From Corynebacterium sp. HS2168-gen11 (GTDB taxonomy: Bacteria > Actinomycetota > Actinomycetes > Mycobacteriales > Mycobacteriaceae): a DNA stretch of 64,000 nucleotides. Location of the stretch: assembly GCF_024834075.1 (NCBI RefSeq), contig NZ_JANUXR010000009.1, positions 62,001-126,000 of the forward strand, read 5' to 3'. The notes beneath the pieces are model-generated. The model was not told the DNA's origin. It saw nothing but the letters and a program-made list of their open reading frames with translations, and did not search any database. Every line of letters begins with the position of its first letter. Position 1 is the first letter of the stretch. Position numbers and translations under genes: made by a program. Below are positions 43,541 through 51,211 of this stretch, in pieces.

Positions 43541-44818
43541 ATGGCACGTTCGCAATCATTTTTTTCACAAGCTCCAGAACTATTCCCACTTGCGCTCGCA
43601 ACCGCTGCAGCATTCGGCGCCTTAGCACTCATGCTACCGGTGATTCCACTGGCAGTTATCGCTGAAGGCGGAAGTAAAACTCTTGCCGGAGCAACCACCA
43701 CAGTGTTTATGGTTGCGACAGTTTTGACACAGCTCATTACCACGAAGCTCATCCTCCGATTCGGCTATCGCAGTGTGATGATTGCGTCATCAGCTCTGCT
43801 CGGCCTTCCCACCTTGGGCTACCTCATCACAATGACACCGGCGCCTTTGCTAGGAATTGCTGCAATTCGCGGCTGCGGCTTCGGCGCGCTCTGTGTCGCA
43901 CAATTCGCCTTAATCGCGCAATTAAGCCCACCCGGGCAACTCGGACGAGCAAGTGGCATTATCGGATTTTTCACTGGCGCTTCTCAAATGATTGCCGTGC
44001 CAATTGGCTTATGGCTAGTAGATATCACCGGAAGCTACACGTTGGTGTTCATATTAGGCACCGCGATTTCCTTACTCGCAGCAGGCTTGGCGTATTTCTT
44101 GCCGTCGCCCCCGCTCGAACAAGAGCAGTGGGAGGATGATAATGCTGCATCCTCCTATGAACCAGCACCACTGCCACCGAGCGATGAAGGAATCTTTGCA
44201 AACGTTACGTCACGGATTTATCGCAGACCACGTACGCGCGGATTAGCAGTGACTATTGTTCCTGCGATCGCGATTTCGAGTGTGTCGATGGGTTTTGGTG
44301 CCGTGCAAAGTTTTCTACCAGCAGCACTACGCGACGTCGACCCTGTCCAAGGCGCTTCGATTGCCGGCATCTTATTAGCCATTGGCGGCGGAGCACAGAT
44401 GATCTTCCGCTACTTCTCAGGCGCACTTGCTGATCGACGCAATCGACCAGGAGGCATGATGCTGCCTGGTTTATGCGCTGCGATGGTGGGCTTTGCGGGC
44501 ATTGTAGTGGTGTTGTCGTATCAGCTGAATTTGTGGTGGTTGGTTGTGCCAGCCTTTTTATTCGGGGCTGGTTTTGGTGCGGTTGCCAATGAAGCTCTGC
44601 TCGAAATGTTTATGCGCGTCTCACGTGGCAAAATTGGCCATGCTTCAACGATCTGGAATGCTTCATTTGATGCTGGTACGGGTGTTGGCGCAATTGCACT
44701 TGGTATTGTTGCCGCAGCTAGTGGCTATAACATGGCTTTTAGTGTGGCGGCGGGATTGGTGCTGATAGGTCTGGTCGCAGAAATTAGTGATCGAGTGCGG
44801 AATCCGGATCATCGGTAG
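43541..44818 (+). CDS. Major facilitator superfamily transporter
   Basis: 425 residues with twelve membrane helices in two halves, separated by an acidic cytoplasmic loop near residue 190-215 (LEQEQWEDDNAASSYEPAPL). TTKLILRFGYRSVMIASSALLG after helix 2 and SGALADRRNRPGGMMLPG in the second half are the MFS loop signatures. The ATG is preceded by no good site; the gene may depend on the small gene 5 nt upstream. An MFS gene between hisB and hisH is a feature of the corynebacterial his cluster as I recall. Substrate unknown. Confidence 0.85.
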   Translation: MARSQSFFSQAPELFPLALATAAAFGALALMLPVIPLAVIAEGGSKTLAGATTTVFMVATVLTQLITTKLILRFGYRSVMIASSALLGLPTLGYLITMTPAPLLGIAAIRGCGFGALCVAQFALIAQLSPPGQLGRASGIIGFFTGASQMIAVPIGLWLVDITGSYTLVFILGTAISLLAAGLAYFLPSPPLEQEQWEDDNAASSYEPAPLPPSDEGIFANVTSRIYRRPRTRGLAVTIVPAIAISSVSMGFGAVQSFLPAALRDVDPVQGASIAGILLAIGGGAQMIFRYFSGALADRRNRPGGMMLPGLCAAMVGFAGIVVVLSYQLNLWWLVVPAFLFGAGFGAVANEALLEMFMRVSRGKIGHASTIWNASFDAGTGVGAIALGIVAAASGYNMAFSVAAGLVLIGLVAEISDRVRNPDHR

Positions 44819-44931
44819 GGATAAGTGGGGATTGTTCAGTAGTTTCAAACCTGCAGGGTGCAGTTGAGGTCGATGCGAGTTGCGGACAGCTGGTGGCACA
44901 GGCAATCGGAGTCACGGGTAAGATGTCGCGA

Positions 44932-45018
44932 GCAAGGGGAGTGCCGGCAAGGGGGCGGGCAACCTGTCCCTGCCGAAGTGATGCGGGCAACGTGACGCAA
45001 GCAAGGGGAGTGCCGGCA
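44932..45018. repeat. Two copies of an 18-bp direct repeat
   Basis: gcaaggggagtgccggca at 44932-44949 and 45001-45018, 69 bp apart, flanking related words (gccggcaagg, gcgggcaac). It sits in the hisH deletion gap and could mark a recombination or slippage scar. Confidence 0.7.
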
Positions 45019-45119
45019 CTTGAAGTTTCATACGACGATGCGGATATTTAACTACGCGTGAATACCCCATGAAAGAAGCGACGGAAGAACAATCTTGCCC
45101 GTGGGTGATAAGACATTGA

Positions 45120-45125
45120 TACACT
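45120..45125 (+). promoter_or_regulatory. -10 hexamer TACACT of the hisA-like gene, leaderless
   Basis: TACACT, 7 nt (ggtgtgc), then ATG at 45133. A promoter is therefore still present in front of a gene whose product appears inactive. Confidence 0.55.
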
Positions 45126-45132
45126 GGTGTGC

Positions 45133-45861
45133 ATGACGTTTACTCTTCTTCCTGTAGTTGATGTTTCGCAAGGTCACACCCTAGATCTGCAGCGTGGTAC
45201 AGCAGACTTAAACCAAGAATCTGCTTGCGCATTTGCCACCGCATCACAGTTGCAAGCACAAGGAACAACCTGGCTGCACATTGTTGATCACGATGCAGCC
45301 AAGCATCGCGGCAATAACGCTAAGCTGCTGACCAAAATCATGCAAGAACTCAATGTTCAGGTAGAACTCACTGGCGGCATCGACAATGAAGCAGCGATAC
45401 ACAACGGGCTAGCACTTGGCGTACACCAAATTGTCATTGGTGCGGTTGCGCTAGAAAATCCGCACTGGTTACCTGGTATTTTTCAGCGACACGCAGACAA
45501 ACTCGCCGTTGCATTAGCCGTGCATCAGCGCGATGGACAGTGGCGAACCAGCAGCACTGCTGTATTACCCGATGGTGGTGACCTCTGGGAGGTACTCGAA
45601 CGCCTGGATGCTTATGGATGTCGGCGGTTTATTCTCACCGAACCAGAGCATTCAGGTGGCATCACCAATGACTATTGCGATCTATTACGCGATGCAGCTG
45701 CTGCAACAGAGGCCACAATTGTTGCTGGCAGTGGAATGACAAATGTGGCAGACATCCAACAAGTCGCATCCTATGCGCACGAAGGTGTGCGAGCGGCACT
45801 GCTGCGCCAAAATTGGTCGAATCAGCAAGTGAATCTCGTAGAAGCGTTCGCGTGCCTATGA
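45133..45861 (+). CDS. hisA: HisA/PriA-like (beta/alpha)8 barrel, active site degraded
   Basis: 242 residues. The family is clear from LLPVVDVSQGHTLDLQRG, WLHIVDHDAA, VQVELTGGIDNE, GDLWEVLERLDAYGCRRFILTE. HisA isomerises ProFAR to PRFAR. The general-base Asp is kept (Asp10 in PVVDV). The second catalytic Asp, in the LDV motif at the end of strand 5, is Ala129 (ALAV). The TD..KDGT loop has become TEPEHSGG (169-176), and the ASGG phosphate loop is GSGMT. Three separate functional sites are thus lost while the frame stays open. Start: ATG with TACACT 7 nt upstream. Its stop overlaps the impA start. Confidence 0.8.
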   Translation: MTFTLLPVVDVSQGHTLDLQRGTADLNQESACAFATASQLQAQGTTWLHIVDHDAAKHRGNNAKLLTKIMQELNVQVELTGGIDNEAAIHNGLALGVHQIVIGAVALENPHWLPGIFQRHADKLAVALAVHQRDGQWRTSSTAVLPDGGDLWEVLERLDAYGCRRFILTEPEHSGGITNDYCDLLRDAAAATEATIVAGSGMTNVADIQQVASYAHEGVRAALLRQNWSNQQVNLVEAFACL

Positions 45862-46649
45862 TGTGTATACCAATCTCGCAACTCGAGCAGTACTATCACA
45901 TTGCCACCGAGATCCTTACCGAAGCTGAAACCATGTTTTCAGCCGGTATGGGGGCAGATCCACTGGTGATGAAAGAAACTGGCGATTTTGCCACCCAAGT
46001 AGATCTGAATATTGAACGCTACCTGCGGCAAAGTTTGTTCGAGCGCACCAATATTCCTGTCTACGGTGAAGAATTTGGCGGCGATCAAGCTCAATCAATG
46101 TGGGTGATTGATCCAATCGACGGCACTGCAAATTACGCGGTCGGCAATCCAATGTCAGCAATCTTGATCAGTTTGATTCATGCTGGCAAACCTGTCCTTG
46201 GCATCACGAGTATTCCAGCTACCGGCCAGCGTTTTGCAGCCTATACTGATTCGCCATTATTGGCATGCACCACTGCCACCAGGTTATTCCCCGATCGAGC
46301 AGATACCAGTAACCACATCGGACTTTCATCGCTCATTGCCACCTATGATTCCCCAATGCCTGAAATCTTAGAGCATGGCTTAGAACCACTGCTCAAACAT
46401 GAGCATTTACGTGTGCGCATGATAGGTTCAGTAGGCATTGACCTTGCGTATGCTGCCGCTGGTATTTATACCGGTGCTGTAAGTTTTAGTCCGCATTTGT
46501 GGGATAATGCTGCAGGCGTCGTCCTTGCACAAGCAGCAGGATTAACAGTGACAGATTTATATGGTAACCCGTGGCAACTTGATTCTCGTGGCAGTATTGT
46601 TGCCCGCCCTGCAATTCATCGCAGCATTTTGCAAGCATTACGAAGCTAG
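45858..46649 (+). CDS. impA: Inositol monophosphatase family phosphatase
   Basis: 263 residues; ATG overlapping the hisA stop (ATGA), with a second ATG directly after. Metal-binding motifs are all canonical: Glu and Asp in VYGEEFGG, DPIDGTANYAVGNP, and WDNAAGVVLAQAAG near the C terminus. Family members hydrolyse inositol phosphates or, as HisN, histidinol phosphate. In relatives it lies between hisA and hisF. Unlike its neighbours hisB, hisA and trpC it keeps a complete active site, which argues that its real substrate is outside histidine synthesis. Confidence 0.88.
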   Translation: MMCIPISQLEQYYHIATEILTEAETMFSAGMGADPLVMKETGDFATQVDLNIERYLRQSLFERTNIPVYGEEFGGDQAQSMWVIDPIDGTANYAVGNPMSAILISLIHAGKPVLGITSIPATGQRFAAYTDSPLLACTTATRLFPDRADTSNHIGLSSLIATYDSPMPEILEHGLEPLLKHEHLRVRMIGSVGIDLAYAAAGIYTGAVSFSPHLWDNAAGVVLAQAAGLTVTDLYGNPWQLDSRGSIVARPAIHRSILQALRS

Positions 46650-46793
46650 GTGGTGCAGGTGCGCGTCGATAAGCTTCATACGAGAAGATGAGCGTGTGGC
46701 TGTTGCTAGGAGGAACGGGCCGTTGAATACGCCTGCAGCAATTGTCAGACTGGTGATTATCAAGGTTGTGGGAAACAGAGAGGTCGTAATCGG

Positions 46794-47426
46794 ATGAAAC
46801 ACGCGCAAGCCGCAATTGTGCTTGGACTGAGTGGAGTTGCATTATGGGTGCTCACGCGCATGCAATGGCTTACTGTTGCAGCCTTTGATGATAAATCCGG
46901 TGCAAAACAATTAAGCCTCACCGGTGGACAATGGCATCCAGAAATTGTGGCTATTGGCATGTTGCTGATGGTTGCTGGAGTGATTGGGCTTTCGCGCGCG
47001 GTTATCTTGCGACGCATCAGTGGCGTGTGTGCAGGACTGGGTGCAGGTGCGGTGGCAGCTATCAGCGCGTTGAGTGTTGTCAATGAGCCAGATCAAGCCC
47101 AGATTTTAACGTTTTTGACATCTTCGCAGTTCACGCATCGACTGTCGGCATGGGCGACAATCGAGCAGCTAGAAGTCCAGAGTGCGCCACCAATTCTGAC
47201 AGTGATCTGCGCGCTGATTGGCTTTGGTGCAGCATTAGTAGGTCTTGCAAGCACAAACCAAACTGCACAACGTGAACAAACACGACGTCGCGATAAATAT
47301 CAGCGTGCCGCGGTGAGTCGAGATCATATAACTGAAGATTTACGGACTGATCCTGAATCTGAGCGGGTGCTGTGGGATGCATTAGACGCTGATATTGATC
47401 CAACTGATCAGGACGGAAGAATATAA
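46794..47426 (+). CDS. Trp-region conserved membrane protein
   Basis: 210 residues with four membrane helices (about 5-22, 50-70, 80-98, 135-155) and a long polar C-terminal tail (Arg-rich QREQTRRRDKYQR, then acidic). The pattern LTGGQWHPEIVAIGMLLMVAGV matches the hypothetical membrane protein found next to trpC in actinobacteria. It follows impA by 144 nt, which is the interval where hisF and hisI stand in relatives; both are absent. Function unknown. Confidence 0.75.
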   Translation: MKHAQAAIVLGLSGVALWVLTRMQWLTVAAFDDKSGAKQLSLTGGQWHPEIVAIGMLLMVAGVIGLSRAVILRRISGVCAGLGAGAVAAISALSVVNEPDQAQILTFLTSSQFTHRLSAWATIEQLEVQSAPPILTVICALIGFGAALVGLASTNQTAQREQTRRRDKYQRAAVSRDHITEDLRTDPESERVLWDALDADIDPTDQDGRI

Positions 47427-47534
47427 TTACCCCCGCGAATTTTTTAATCAAAATTTCAACCGTTAGCCTTAAAGAGTAGTAATACTTTTACACATATCTT
47501 CCGATCGTTAGTTCAGCAGTAAAGGGACAATTAC

Positions 47535-48344
47535 GTGGGCGCAGTTTTCGATGACATTATTGCTGGCGTGCAGCAAGACGTCCAAGCGCGTGAAGCGGTG
47601 GTGTCGTTTCAAGAGATTAAGCACCGCTCGCGTACCAGTGCACCGCAGCTTCGCGACGTCATCGAGGTGCTTTCCAGGCCTGGATGTCAACTGATTGCTG
47701 AAGTTAAAAAAGCTGCTCCTGATAAGGGCGTGATTGCAGCAATTGATTCTGCTGTGAATCTTGCTCGTCAGTTTGAAGCCGGTGGAGCAGCACTGATTGC
47801 CTGCCATACTGATCAGCGCAATTTTCATGGATCGTTAGAGGAAATGGCTGAAATTCGCCGCAATGTCAGTGTGCCAATTTTATGCCGCGATTTTATTATT
47901 GATCCATACCAAATTCACGAAGCTCGCTGTTATGGAGCCGATATGGTGCCACTTCGAGTAGGGGTATTAGAACCTTCGCAATATGTGAGCCTGCTCGATC
48001 GGATTCAATCACTGGGGATGGTTGCCTTATCTGAAGTACGCAATGAGCAAGAAGCCTCCCTTGCCATTGAAGCAGGTGCACGCGTGATCGGTGTCAATGC
48101 TCGTGATTTTGAAACGATGCGCTTAAACCGCAGTGCGTTTGGCGATATTGCTCCTGGTATTCCTAGCCATATTATTAAAATTGCACTTTCTGGCGTGCGC
48201 ACGGCCAAAGAGCTTTATGATTACGCAGCTGCTGGTGCCGATGCCGTGGTGATGGGAGAATCGCTCATGACTGCACATTCGCCACAAATGTTTACGCGTT
48301 CCTTGGTTTCAGCAGGTCAGCATCCAGCTTGCCCACGTAGGTAG
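47535..48344 (+). CDS. trpC: TrpC-like indole-3-glycerol-phosphate synthase fold, catalytic residues altered
   Basis: 269 residues, GTG with AAAGGGA about 7 nt upstream. Family features: LIAEVKKAAPDKG (Glu56 and Lys58 kept), FHGSLEEMAEIR, RDFIIDPYQIHEARCYGAD, LSEVRNEQEASLAIEAGARVIGVNARDF, GADAVVMGESLM. In active enzymes the general-acid Lys lies in LRKDF; here the motif is LCRDF (Arg118). The Ser of the S-P-S segment is Ala61 and its partner Asp63. The AESG loop is ALSG. So the core geometry is kept but at least the key Lys is replaced. Corynebacteria usually also have a bifunctional TrpCF elsewhere, so this copy may never have been essential for tryptophan. Confidence 0.8.
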   Translation: MGAVFDDIIAGVQQDVQAREAVVSFQEIKHRSRTSAPQLRDVIEVLSRPGCQLIAEVKKAAPDKGVIAAIDSAVNLARQFEAGGAALIACHTDQRNFHGSLEEMAEIRRNVSVPILCRDFIIDPYQIHEARCYGADMVPLRVGVLEPSQYVSLLDRIQSLGMVALSEVRNEQEASLAIEAGARVIGVNARDFETMRLNRSAFGDIAPGIPSHIIKIALSGVRTAKELYDYAAAGADAVVMGESLMTAHSPQMFTRSLVSAGQHPACPRR

Positions 48345-48413
48345 CAAAACCTCTCATTCTTCGGCACACTTATAGGCAGCAATGTCGATAATTTTTCTTG
48401 TATTGGAGTTTTT

Positions 48414-49304
48414 GTGCTCATCACAACCCTTGCCGCAATTCCGTCACCACCACAAGGCGTGTGGTTTTTAGGTTATGTTCCAATTCGCGGATACGCCTTA
48501 AGCATTATTTGTGGAATCTTCGCTGCTATCTGGTTAGGCCGGCGTCGATACGCAGCACGAGGTGGTAACCCTGAACTGATTTTAGATGCTGCAATCGTTG
48601 CTATTCCTGCAGGTATTATTGGCGGGCGCGCCTACCATGTGATGACTGACTGGCAAAAATACTTCTGTAGTGATTGCAATCCTATTGACGTTTTCAAAAT
48701 TACCAACGGTGGTTTAGGCATCTGGGGTGCAGTAGTCCTTGGTAGCCTTGCCGTTTGGGGATATTTGCGATTCAAAGGTGTGCCATTTGCACCATTTGCA
48801 GATGCACTTGCACCTGGTGTGGTCTTAGCTCAAGGCATTGGGCGGCTGGGCAACTGGTTTAATCAAGAACTCTATGGTGCAGAAACTACTGTGCCGTGGG
48901 CATTAGAGATTTATCGTCGCGTCGATGAGCAGGGTAACTTTGCACCGATTACGGGTCATTCCACCGGCGAGATTCTCTTGACCGTGCATCCGACGTTCTT
49001 ATACGAATTGCTCTGGAATGTGCTGGTATGCGTGGTCATTATTCGACTCGATGCGATCTTACGCCTGGGCTATGGCCGCGTGTTTGCGTTGTATGTTGCC
49101 TGCTATACCTTAGGAAGGTTCTTCATCGAGAATATGCGAGTTGATGAAGCCACCATGATTTATGGCATGCGCATTAACGCCATTGTTGCAGTTGTTGTCT
49201 GTTCGGTAGCCACATTGGTCTTTTTCCGATTGCCAAAAGGCAGAGAAGACGCAAGTGCCGTACAAGGTGGGAAACTTAGCACCGCCGGTACTGTTGTGAC
49301 ATAG
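48414..49304 (+). CDS. lgt: Prolipoprotein diacylglyceryl transferase
   Basis: 296 residues with seven membrane helices. Lgt attaches a diacylglyceryl group to the lipobox Cys, the step before LspA. The signature [13 protein letters not shown] (near residue 142) is complete, with the essential Arg and Asn, and [13 protein letters not shown] (near 64) holds the conserved His. GTG start with GGAG 5 nt upstream. The last ~25 residues are a polar cytoplasmic tail. The gene sits between trpC and pyk as in other corynebacteria. Confidence 0.93.
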   Translation: MLITTLAAIPSPPQGVWFLGYVPIRGYALSIICGIFAAIWLGRRRYAARGGNPELILDAAIVAIPAGIIGGRAYHVMTDWQKYFCSDCNPIDVFKITNGGLGIWGAVVLGSLAVWGYLRFKGVPFAPFADALAPGVVLAQGIGRLGNWFNQELYGAETTVPWALEIYRRVDEQGNFAPITGHSTGEILLTVHPTFLYELLWNVLVCVVIIRLDAILRLGYGRVFALYVACYTLGRFFIENMRVDEATMIYGMRINAIVAVVVCSVATLVFFRLPKGREDASAVQGGKLSTAGTVVT

Positions 49305-49326
49305 TTCTCTTATTTGAGGGAGCCGG

Positions 49327-49383
49327 ATCAGAAAAGTCCATGTATCTTTGCCTGAAGGTGAAAGATACATGGACTTTTCTGAT
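49327..49383 (+). terminator. Strong terminator with 23-bp stem
   Basis: atcagaaaagtccatgtatcttt (given as 49327-49349) pairs with 49361-49383 around an 11-nt loop; the right arm carries a tttt run. It separates lgt from pyk. Confidence 0.85.
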
Positions 49384-49433
49384 GAAAAAGTGTGATCTAG
49401 GTAGTGTTGTTCGCATTGCTGCCTCGATCGGAT

Positions 49434-49439
49434 TAATCT
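49434..49439 (+). promoter_or_regulatory. -10 hexamer TAATCT of pyk, leaderless
   Basis: TAATCT followed by 7 nt (taagggc) and ATG. AAGGG touches the start too closely to act as a normal ribosome-binding site. Confidence 0.5.
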
Positions 49440-49446
49440 TAAGGGC

Positions 49447-50871
49447 ATGAATCGTCGCACAAAAATTGTTTGTACTCTAGGCCCTGCAGTTGCAAGTAAA
49501 GATGCCATTCGCCGCTTGGTTGAAGATGGCATGGATGTCGCCCGCATGAACTTCTCCCACGGTGACCATTCCGACCATGAACAAAACTATCGTTGGGTTC
49601 GTGAAGCGACTGATGAAACTGGTCGCGCAGTTGGCATTCTGGCTGACCTCCAAGGCCCAAAGATTCGTCTTGGTCGCTTCATCGAAGGCAAGACTGTGTG
49701 GGAAAACGGCGAGATCGTTCGTATCACCGTTGATGATGTCGAAGGCACGCACGATCGCGTGTCCACCACCTACAAGAACCTCGCACGTGATGCGAAGCCT
49801 GGCGACCGCCTGCTTGTCGACGACGGCAAGGTTGCACTCGTGTGTAAAGAAGTAGACGGCAATGATGTTGTTTGTGAAGTCGTCGAAGGCGGACCGGTTT
49901 CAAATAACAAGGGTGTTTCATTGCCAGGTATGGATATTTCGGTACCTGCACTTTCTGAAAAAGACATCATCGACTTGCGTTTCGCACTCAAGCTTGGCGT
50001 TGACTTCATTGCATTGTCTTTCGTTCGTTCCCCACAGGATGTGGAACTTGTCCATGCAATTATGGACGAAGAGGGACGTCGTATTCCAGTGATTGCAAAG
50101 CTGGAGAAGCCAGAAGCAGTCGACGCTTTGGAATCTATCGTGCTTGCATTCGACGGCATCATGGTTGCTCGTGGCGACCTTGGTGTTGAATGCCCACTTG
50201 AGCAGGTCCCATTGGTGCAGAAGCGCGCAATTCAAATTGCCCGTGAAAATGCAAAGCCTGTAATCGTGGCAACCCAGATGCTCGATTCCATGATTGATAA
50301 TTCCCGCCCAACCCGTGCAGAAGCATCAGACGTGGCGAATGCTGTGCTTGACGGTGCCGATGCTGTGATGCTTTCCGGTGAAACCTCTGTTGGTATTGAT
50401 CCACACAACGTGGTTCGCACCATGAGCCGCATTGTTGCTTCCGCAGAACATGATGGCCAAGTACCACCACTGGCACATATTCCACGTACCAAGCGTGGTG
50501 TTATTTCCTATTCTGCACGCGATATTGCAGACCGTTTGAATGCAAAGGCAATGGTTGCCTTCACATCTTCTGGTGATACCGCAAAGCGTGTTGCACGTTT
50601 GCGCCCACACCAATCGCTGCTGGTGTTTACTCCATTTCCAGAGGTTCGTAGCCAGTTGGCACTGACCTGGGGTGTAGAAACCTTCCTGACGCCGTTTATG
50701 CACAACACTGATGAAATGTTGCACCAGATCAACGCACACTTGTTGGCTATGGATAGCTACAATAATGATGATTTGATGGTTGTTGTTGCTGGTACCCCTC
50801 CTGGAGTATCCGGTAATACCAATATGATTCACGTGCACTTGCTTGGTGAAGTGGCCACAATCGCGGAATAA
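49447..50871 (+). CDS. pyk: Pyruvate kinase
   Basis: 474 residues, the usual length. It transfers phosphate from phosphoenolpyruvate to ADP at the end of glycolysis. TKIVCTLGPAVAS and MNFSHGDH start the barrel; ILADLQGPKIRLG, the B domain (about 70-165), IAKLEKPEAVD with the catalytic Lys, MVARGDLGVECPLEQVP and ATQMLDSMIDNSRPTRAE follow. The C-terminal domain (about 350-474) is the allosteric-site half. A TAATCT hexamer exactly 7 nt upstream of the ATG suggests a leaderless mRNA. Confidence 0.95.
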   Translation: MNRRTKIVCTLGPAVASKDAIRRLVEDGMDVARMNFSHGDHSDHEQNYRWVREATDETGRAVGILADLQGPKIRLGRFIEGKTVWENGEIVRITVDDVEGTHDRVSTTYKNLARDAKPGDRLLVDDGKVALVCKEVDGNDVVCEVVEGGPVSNNKGVSLPGMDISVPALSEKDIIDLRFALKLGVDFIALSFVRSPQDVELVHAIMDEEGRRIPVIAKLEKPEAVDALESIVLAFDGIMVARGDLGVECPLEQVPLVQKRAIQIARENAKPVIVATQMLDSMIDNSRPTRAEASDVANAVLDGADAVMLSGETSVGIDPHNVVRTMSRIVASAEHDGQVPPLAHIPRTKRGVISYSARDIADRLNAKAMVAFTSSGDTAKRVARLRPHQSLLVFTPFPEVRSQLALTWGVETFLTPFMHNTDEMLHQINAHLLAMDSYNNDDLMVVVAGTPPGVSGNTNMIHVHLLGEVATIAE

Positions 50872-50890
50872 ACGTATCCGTACGCAGAGC

Positions 50891-50950
50891 AACGCCAGTT
50901 TGTAAAAGGTGTGTCAGTGTTTATGACACATCCGATAACAAACTGGCGTT
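50891..50950 (+). terminator. Nested hairpin terminator after pyk
   Basis: Outer arms aacgccagtttgt (50891-50903) and 50938-50950 pair perfectly. Inside them gtgtca and tgacac form a second stem with a T-rich loop. The 3' side runs into ttgttg. Confidence 0.7.
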
Positions 50951-51141
50951 TGTTGTCGGAATTACATGCTCATGAATTGCCTGTGAGAGAAACAGTACTG
51001 TTGCCTTAAAGGTGGCGCACGTAGGCGCAATGCTTGCACGTAGGCAGGTTCATGCGTGCATGACAGCTCTTTGATCGGAGCAACCAGAGTGATGGAGCAT
51101 AGTGGCCTGCACAGCCCACATCAGCACAAAGGTAAAGAAAT

Positions 51142-51188
51142 AAGCGCGAAGTCCTTGGAAGAAGAATCCTTCCAAGGACTTCGCGCTT
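51142..51188 (-). terminator. Perfect 20-bp terminator of glgP
   Basis: aagcgcgaagtccttggaag at 51142-51161 pairs perfectly with 51169-51188 around a 7-nt loop. It lies 24 nt beyond the glgP stop on the minus strand. Confidence 0.85.
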
Positions 51189-51211
51189 GATATCGCTAGG
51201 CGATTGAATGT

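Larger units (their letters stand above)
44819..45132. other. Gap where hisH would be expected; contains direct repeats
   Basis: 314 nt with no gene. Two identical 18-bp words (gcaaggggagtgccggca) occur at 44932-44949 and 45001-45018, in a G-rich, otherwise unstructured stretch. hisH normally lies between the MFS gene and hisA in this cluster and is missing. Confidence 0.55.
50872..51211. other. Intergenic region between convergent pyk and glgP
   Basis: 340 nt containing the two terminators at 50891-50950 and 51142-51188. No gene between them. Confidence 0.6.

Noticed and set aside
44819..45132. Remnant hisH in the gap before hisA
   Set aside because: I read all frames by eye for glutaminase motifs and found none; only repeats and G-rich sequence remain.
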